DNA from: Haemonchus contortus
Lineage: Eukaryota > Nematoda > Chromadorea > Rhabditida > Trichostrongylidae
DNA length: 64,000 nt
Assembly (NCBI GenBank): GCA_000469685.2
Contig: LS997566.1
Span: 24,450,432 to 24,514,431 of the forward strand
Reading direction: 5' to 3'
Numbering within the stretch: the stretch's first letter is position 1; each line of letters starts with the position of its first letter. The notes beneath the pieces are model-generated. The model made no database searches. It was not told where the DNA came from and saw only the letters and a program-made list of their open reading frames with translations. Position numbers and translations under genes: made by a program. Positions 11,401-20,400 of the stretch are shown piece after piece.

Positions 11401-14400
11401 TCTCAGATGACGTTTGAGACAAAAGCACCCTCTTTCACCTATTGTGGCAGCTAGAAACCCATTTTACAACACTTACGATCAAAGTTATGTATACACCAAG
11501 TGAATCTTCCTGAACTCCGCCATTTGAATAGGGCACCGCCTACAAATGTTTTTAAGCACGATTCTGGATAGAATTAAGAAGGTTTACGCTCTCTCGTCTT
11601 CCTTATGATACATGAAGTAAGCGATTGAGGGTGTGTTCCTGAATTGCTTCAGATTCTAACTAGACTAGAAAAGCCCATCCAGCTTCAAATTCATTCTTTT
11701 TTGAACATAAAAACATTTACTCGAGAGAAGATTTTTCAGTGGACAACAACATTTACGATCCGCTCATCTCAGATCAGATGGAAAGCATGAAAAAAGTAGA
11801 TCGAGAAGGATTCTATAAAGGCGACCCGGTAAGAGAACCTCGTTTTCCAGGTTAGCTTTCTTAGTTAGCGGCATTTCGCAGGTGCCTTTTTTAACGAGAG
11901 CCAGCTGCAGATTTGGAACATATACAAGCGGCATGGTGGTAAGACGGCATGTCTTTTCTGGCCAGGTTGCGCCTTCAACGTCTCAGGTGCTCCTTTCTCT
12001 ACAGTCCCTCCTTATCCAACAATTCTTCACCTTTTGCAGGATCACGACCAGATATTTCACTGCCATACAATAAGGATTTACCATTCCGGAACCGGTTCGA
12101 TATGGTTAGTTATGCTCAGAAAAGTTTAAACCGAGTAACGTGAATTTGAGGAATGGGGACAATCTGTCCGGAAGTGAATGACCATGCAATCTTCACGCTA
12201 CGTTATGCACCAGTTTCCATTCTGAAACACTGACTTTTTAAAAGCGTTCCTTCCGGCTTCCGGAAGCCCGCAAATGTCGAATTAGCTTGTTCGTCACTCT
12301 ATTATGTGTTCTACTCCCTTACCGGACTCCAGGCGTTGGATTTTGGACGGAGGCAAGGGCGAAGGATTGTTCAATTGGCCTGGACCGTGGGGGCGGGGGG
12401 GGGACGGTCAAGTCGTGCGTCCGAGGGTGCGCGCGACGAACTGCGCGGCGAAACCCATACCTATTCTGACGACTTTAGCGCCTATTATTTGGGCCCAATT
12501 TCGAAGTACAGTAGAATAGTAGGATCAGCTGACCTTACTAATCCACCTTACTTCAGATTTGGGCCCCAATGGTAGGCGCCGGAGTCCTCCAAATTCGCCA
12601 CGACCTTCGCCGCGCAATTCGCCGCGCGCACCCTCGGACGCACGACTTGACCGTCCCCCGTTTCGCCGCGCAGTTCGTCGCGCGCACCCTCGGACGCACG
12701 ACTTGACACACACCCGGACCGTGGGAGTGCCTCAAGACTCCTTCGAACAGAAAGTTGAAGGGCACATAGTTCTATAAAGCTGCGAGATGAAATTGCGTAC
12801 CCCTAACAGACTAATTCAAAAATGGAATCTTTCCTACAAGGAGCCTTGAAATTCCTACATCTGGGTTTGTTATTTAATGAAGACAATCTCTAGGCTCTTG
12901 TTCCCTCTGTCTAGGACCTTTTTGGACCCTGCAATGACCAATGTGTTAACCTTGAAGGCTAGAGATTCGTCCTACTAGGATATCTCAGAAACCATTTTTT
13001 GTCCTGAACTGTGTCTACAAGGGTTATTCCGATAAGTGGGATATTTATAGAGATGAACGCAATTCATGAATCAGTTAAGAACAGCTAGCAAATCACGAAA
13101 AATCATAGTGATCTTAAAATATATCAAAATACCTAATGTTACCTAATGTTCCCAAAATTACAGTTACAGTGGATTCTTAGAGAACCAAGCATGTAGGTTT
13201 CAACAATAACTTTCTAAATATTCCATTTTGGGACGCACACACGTGCCCGACTCGAATTCAGATTTGTCAATTCAATAGTGATCATCTAATGAACTGGTAG
13301 CTTAAATCAGCATTGAAAGGAGCCAGGAACAGAGAATTAGTTACAGCATTGAGCCTCTGCGGCTCTGAGTACCAGACCTCCACAAAATCATTATCAATCC
13401 ATTTTCTCTGTTCGTATTCCCAAGTAAGATAGCGGACTCTACCAAACTAGTACTGATTGTGAGAAAAGCGGAGCACATAGATCAATGTAGTCAATTCTTA
13501 CGCCAGAAAATGTTTCTCATTTGTCAAAAAATCTCGGGAAGGAAAGCGAACACGATTCAATATGCTCAAGAGCAATGAGTCGAGCTATGAGAACGATTGG
13601 GAGCATTTCAGATTCTAAATTGGTTGCTGCAACCGAAAGAAAGTCGTCCCGGCCTCATCACTGCCTATCTGGACCAGCCTGATAGTGCGGGACACTACCA
13701 AGTAGACGAGCAAGATGTGAGTTACGGGGGTATTTTCTTTGATGCTGCTATCCTACGCTGTTACACATTTAGATCAAGGCACAGCTTACTCAGCTGGACG
13801 ACAATCTACGGTATCTGATTGGGCGACTTGACTCTGCAGGCATTTTGCCATGCATAAACCTTGTCATCGTTTCTGATCATGGTCAATCGCTAATACCAAA
13901 TTGATGCTCGTAAAAATCGGTCGCCATAAAATATTCTTCTTTAGGAATGCAGAAAATGAATAATACCCAATACTTCTCTGAGCTCCTCCCCGATTCTGGT
14001 GTTATTGCGGCGTCTGGAGTGATTGGAAGAATACACAAGTATAAATCGAGTGAGTGGCAGAGATTCCGCAAGGTATCTTGGTCCTACTGTAAAGAGATCG
14101 CTGAAAGGGTAATGGTTCGGCGTATCCTACTGCTATTTCCAGTCAATTTCGATCCAGTCGATCACCACAATTTATTTTTCCTTCCTGCTGTGAAACATGC
14201 TTTTAGAAGATATCGTCGGCCATCATAGAGGCCTTCATCAGAGATCGCTAGATATCAGTTTCTTTATGCATCAGCGCTGACTTTCTCGAAATAAAGGCGC
14301 AAAAGATCCATGTCAGCTGTTTTTAATTTATACTTTCAACTTTCTATGTACAAATCCTAACAGGCATGGCAGTTATAATGCAAGCGGGGGTGGCAACTTC

Positions 14401-17400
14401 TACCTTGTGCTGAACTCCTCTGATCCCTCCCAAGTTTTGAGACTGGTTAGGAACAACCGGAACAAGGAATTGTCAATTCGGTGGTAGGGAGCATTGGAAG
14501 TGCACTATGTGGTGGGAAAATAAGCACTCCCATCTGTTTCTGATCTCGCTTAAATTTTTGTAACGAGCCCCTTTCTCTTATTGTTGTGTAGATGGGTATA
14601 GAAAACCAATAAAAGAGCCGTTTGTGTTCATGATCGTTCTGACTATTATAAAATCATTCAGAAACTGAGCACAGGCGGATTCAGAGTTGAGAGCGGAACG
14701 AAAAGCAATTTCATTTCTGGTTCAATTTTAAATTATACCTGCCATTGCTTTCTCTTAGCCGCTACTGTCGACCAGTTGATGAAGCCGTTCACATGTGAGA
14801 AAGGTGATCGATGGAAAGTGTACAGCAGAGACAGTATGCCGACGAGGAAGCACTATCAGAAGACTCCAAGGGTTGGCGACGTCATCGTGCAGGGAGAACC
14901 CGGCACGAGCTTTTATCCGTGAGTAGACTGAAATAGGTGGACGAGCTGCCTGCTTGATTATCCTATTCTGCTTTAGGGATCCATCAAAGGACTTCCATTT
15001 ATCTGGAGATCACGGTTATGATTTCATCAATCCTAGCATGCAAACAGTTTTCTTTGCCATGGGTCCCTCTATAAAAAAAGGAGTGGTCGTACCTGCCTTC
15101 CAGAACATCGAGTACCTCAACTTATTTTTAGGCAAGTTAGAACTTTTGCTTTGCATCACATGGTTTTGGAGGAAGAGATCTTTTTTTAATGAACTGCAGG
15201 CAGGGGAAAGTAATAGTTGAGTCGTTCCCTAGTAAAAACATATTTCAGATTTGCTCGGCCTGCCACAGAATGTGCCGAACAATGGAACAGTCGGACTGCT
15301 TGATGGAGTTCTTGCCCATCCACCGCCTCGGCTCCCGGAATTTTACTTTCCTATACTGTAAGCTGCACAAGAAAGTGGATGGACCAAACACCATTTAAAA
15401 GTTCACACGCATGTGCACAGAATTTTGCTGTTTTCCGCCTAATATCGGAACTAGTTTTTATCTTTCCCACTACGGCGGTGCTATGGAACCGACTCCATGC
15501 ACGGAGGGGAACCCGGTACCCAACATTTAACTAATTTTACTGCAAAATCCAATTCTCTGACTTGGCTAGCTAATACGGTGCTCATGTTTGTTGCTAACCT
15601 CAGCTTTGATGCAGCGCAGCAATGACAACTTATACCTTTTAAGGGATGACTTAATACCCTTCGAATATGATCGTAATTTACATTAATGGGCGGACTTTGG
15701 TGAATTTGGGGATTCTCATGAGACAAATGAGAAACTGCGTGGTGGACTTGGTTTTTTTGGGGAATGTCATAAGAAATTTCTCGGTCAATACTTATTCAGT
15801 TACGCTTAGTTTAAGGATAGCATGAAACCTGAGCTCGTTATCATAGTACAGTTGCGTCTGACTAATTACCAACCAGCTTCTGGTTACAAATATGCTTACA
15901 TTATTGTTTAAATAACTAGTATAAGTCTGTAATGCTGGCTGCTCTTCTACGTCTTAGTTATTCGTAATCAATAGGTTGTCATAATTTCGGTCAATTTAGG
16001 GAGTGTCTTAACGTTGGGCCACCTATCGCTTCGAGCTGTCATGCGTGCTCCACTGAAGAGCTAGTAAGTATCCGTTCTCTCGAATAAGACCTCATGGGGA
16101 ATGAATATTTGTAGGCTTGGATTACCTTCAAACTGGCATGCCCGTTTCCGAAGCAAGAACTCCTTCAAATTTCGTCGAAGTCTGCTTATTGTGTACAAAA
16201 TTATTGCGAAAAAATGTTGATAGTTGGTGGAGGGAAGAGTGAGTCGTATGATAACTTTTCAGCACATCAGCTTTGTAGCTTACCTTTATACAGATGCTCC
16301 TGTAGCTGTTTATGAGACCTTGAAAAGAGGAGCCACTCGCTCACCCAGTTCCTGTCACTTCGTAAATTCGAAGTATGGCAGCATTTGCTCTAAACATATG
16401 TATTCGAGTGGTTTGACGTCGAAAAGCCTTTCTGCAGATGAACACTCAGGTACGTTGAATTTAAAAACTACCACGTAGGTTGCTCCCTCCTTATGAATTC
16501 ATCTATATCATGCGCACTGATGATTTCACTAATCACCTTTCCTGTCTCTTGTTCGGTCTTTGTAGCTTCGAAAATGCCTTCTCTTTCCATATTTTTTCCT
16601 ATGTCATAAGTGGAATACGTGGCGAACAAAGTTTGTCGTATGTCCTTTTCATGTCTTACGAAAGTAGAGCGGCCACCAAATAAAGGAGCACTCAAACCCC
16701 GATACAAAATACTCAACGAAGGTGACTACAATCTCAGGGAGGAACTTCGTTGTTTTCTTGAAACGAGGTCCCTTAGTAGTCTCAAAAAACTCGCCAGATC
16801 CTCCAAAAGATCATACACGAATGTTCTGCCAAAATTTCTTTTCATAGGCCTGTTTTAGAACTTTCATAAGTACAGTAACCACTAACTCACTTCTCTGTCG
16901 TTCAATGGTAAACATGGGTTATTGATTATAAAATTGATCTTTGCTACAACTTGGAATTCGAAACAGTGTGTAAGTTGTTCCATTTTCAAGCGAAATCCGC
17001 AGATAACACGTCGACAAAGAGCGGCTTCTTTTTTTGCGCACCCACTGGACGAGACACTTATACACTGGCCAATGGTCGGTAACCATTAAAGGACCCACAG
17101 GCAGATCCGAATTTTTCCCACGGGCAGATCCAAAGTTCTCCCACGGGCAGATCCAAATTTCTATCTCATGTTTATATGAAGATTAAGCTTTTGTGCGTGC
17201 GCAACGAGTGAACCCTTACAAACAAAAGCAGAGTGTATTCTCCTGGGGTTAGAACAAACCTTCCAGGTTCGTACGATGCTTCAGACCATTGAAGTGCATG
17301 AAACTTCGAATAGTGAATAGTGAACAGCCATAGAAAACGCTATTCAGCGCTTACCGTCAACAAGAATAGAACTAAGGCGATAACCGGAGGGTGTGCTGAC

Positions 17401-20400
17401 TTGATGTGGAGCGATCGAAGAATTATTTAAATGATGATGTCAGATGTTTTGCTGTACTCATATTCATATGTTTCGAGTTACCAGCCTAGTTGGGAATGTT
17501 GTCGTAGCCGACAAAAACGTGAAGAAAGGGTTCATGGACCTTAGAGACCAGATGGCCGCTCATAGCTCTGTGTGAGAAAGGCAAGCAAATGGTATGTCAG
17601 ATAGGTATGTCAGGTAAATTTATCATCTAATCACCCAGACGATATGGTCAATACTTGTATCCTCACTGCGACAAGTGAAAAAACTCAAATTAACTCTACG
17701 GAATTAATAGTAGATTCCCAAATCTATGATATAGCAGCACCAGCCTGAACAGATCCAGAAGATCTAGATGAGTCTATTAGTGCTTTGATATAGTCTCACT
17801 TTTCTCTTGATACTCAATATTTGCATTGAAGCTTAGCTTTTTTGAATGGATTATAGGTCGACGCTGAATCTAGTGAGCTAGTAGTGATGGAAAACGTGAG
17901 ATTTTCATCATGTGGCTAACTTACACTACTGTGGGTCAACCCTGACATTATGTGAACGTGTTGATTATGACGCGATCCAATAGATATTGAGTGACCGGGT
18001 TTACAAATTGTGAGCTTGTTGAGTTTATATGCCACTATCGTAAGTACTTGACTGTTACAGGTTTGTAAAGGGTATAGGAGGGAGGAAGGCTGGAGTGTTA
18101 GGAAGTGGTGTAATTCATAACAGGTAAACAAAAGCACTGTCGAGTGAGGGCGAACATAATCTAACTGTCGACTTTATTCAATACACAAATAAGCGTACAT
18201 AATTTTTGTGAGGCGGGATGGGACTGATATCATAGTGAGAGGCCGAGGGCAGGAAAGACTGACAAAAGGAGCTAATCCCTACACATTCCTCATGTCTTGT
18301 TTCTCGATTTAAAATTGACTGCCTAACAGCGACCCAGGTTGGAAGGAGCACTCAGACAGACGGTGACTCGAAACGATAAAGTGATAATGGAGGGATAAGA
18401 TGTGTTACAAAGAAGTATCACAAAAGTCGTATGTCACTCACACTTAATAGAACTTCATTGTGCCTCGATCTCATTATATTTTGTTCACGCTAAGGCGTGC
18501 ATCATATCTCCATGACCGGTTATCTACAAACTTACTTAAGAAGAACAAAGAAACACTTTCATGCTCCGTACTTCGCAGAGTAGTATTCGCGTTTCTTTCA
18601 CCAAAAACTTCTGCTCAGGTGTTGTTTCTGGGCATCACGCAACTGAAGTGAAGTTTCTAGTAGTGCAGTTTTCTCCTGAATACGTAGCCATTAGTAACAT
18701 CAGCATTCGAAATTTTGCTCGAGTTTAACTGTGGGAATTTGCACATTAGAGAAACAACATTGAGGAACAGGTACCAAACAGCGACCAGAGGGATGTAGAT
18801 ATGATTTCCCGTTACAGTCACAGAAGGATCAGTATTAATCACAGGATCAATACAAACAACAAACAGATACACAATGTTAGCGCTTTATATATTGGAACGA
18901 TAGTCTCAAAGGTTGGCGAGTTATGAGCAAAACTTCGGCCAAGTTATGGCATGTAAGCCATTAGGAAGGTGAGGGCAAGCAGGGTCTCAGTAGCGTAAGA
19001 GATAGAGCACGGTGCCCGTATAACACAAGTACGGGTCCAAGGCCGAAGTTTTGTCCATAACTCGCCAGCCTTTGAGACTTTTGGAACGGGTACTGCGGCG
19101 AAATAACAGCAGTTAACAAAACATCAGGCCGGAACAAGTTCTATGGAGCGATAGTTTTGAAGAAGAGCTCTACTAGTTTGAGCTACTTCTGAAGTTGAAA
19201 GGTTCACAACTTTTTTTTCAGGATTTGCAAATATTTCAACTATTGAAATACCATGGAAGAGCAAGTTTGTTACCGGTAAGAGTATATTAAGTGAGGGCTG
19301 ATACAGCTCGTTTCACAATGATTGATTGAGATGTGCTTGATCCGTTGAACGAGTACACGCAATCCCTCGCTGAGCGGATGACCCAAGTGATCTCGATCAC
19401 CGGAACAGCCTTTGACTTCGACTACAATGGCATTGCTGACGACAGACCAAGGTGAGGCAGTGCTGATCAATTCGCTTCTTGCGATCACTTTTTTTCACAA
19501 GAAGTGAATCGCACCTAAAGTGGTGGTTGCTAAGAAGACTTATTTATGTTTGCACTCTCTTTTTAGAGTGCTCATGCGTTTACCTGCCACCATTTCCGAG
19601 GCGCAATGTAGTTCCTAATCCAGTAGTTCACATATCTCCACTGATCCACTCGTTCATTCGTTTTCTTAAGGGAAGCACCCGTCATTTTTCACGGTACGAG
19701 TGGCGGAAATTTCGTCAGCATCTCATTCTTCGATGCTTGAAAGGGGAGATAGGCTGAAAAGGTTAGCCGACCGGGAATTTCAACACCCCTCGAAACCTTC
19801 GAAACCAATATACTCATAATACAATCTTAAGCATGTAATGGATGCACTGTACTTTCCCAACTTATCGAATCAAGCTACGGAACCCATCCAGAGTTCGGCT
19901 ATGCTTTTGGCAAATTCTCTGTTTAAAGGCTACTTAATATGGCGTGTCAGTTCTTACGCCGACCAACCTTTCTGTTTTTTCGATACATGATCTCAGTTAC
20001 CTTCAGAGTTCTCTGCGCTAGTTTGCGTCTCTCGCGTTTAGACATTGATCGTGTCACTGAGACCGTACCTGTCATCGGGTCGTATCGTATCAAATGGTGC
20101 AGTTTATAACTGTGCCCTACCTTTGCCGTTCAAATGTTCTTTGATAAGCACATAAAAATGTCCAGTTTACCCGTCATAGTTCACCTGCTCCTATAAGTGT
20201 TCTTCAGTCTACGACAGCATCATCAACAGCTGCTTGCTAGTAGGACAAACCACATGCTGCACATGTGCGCTCGTAGAGACGGTTGCGAACTGGATGGCAC
20301 CCTACATTGGCTAGAGGAATTGGTAAAAAAGGCTTGATATAAAGTCAAGTGTGACGGGGCTATAAGTGTTTAGCTACTACACATACAGGGGCTGCGCTTG

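Larger units (their letters stand above)
9733..11739. other. Remainder of ENPP intron 4; no gene seen
   Basis: Frames here are short and resemble no family I recognise. The stretch contains a 44 bp tandem duplication (10465-10547) and a 49 bp segment (10781-10829) that recurs at 19091-19139. Otherwise it looks like ordinary AT-rich intron. Confidence 0.6.

Noticed and set aside
14364..14470. Possible extra ENPP exon ([17 protein letters not shown]) after a CTAACAG acceptor
   Set aside because: Exon 10 joins exon 11 directly in phase and gives the expected family sequence; including this segment in the right phase hits a stop.
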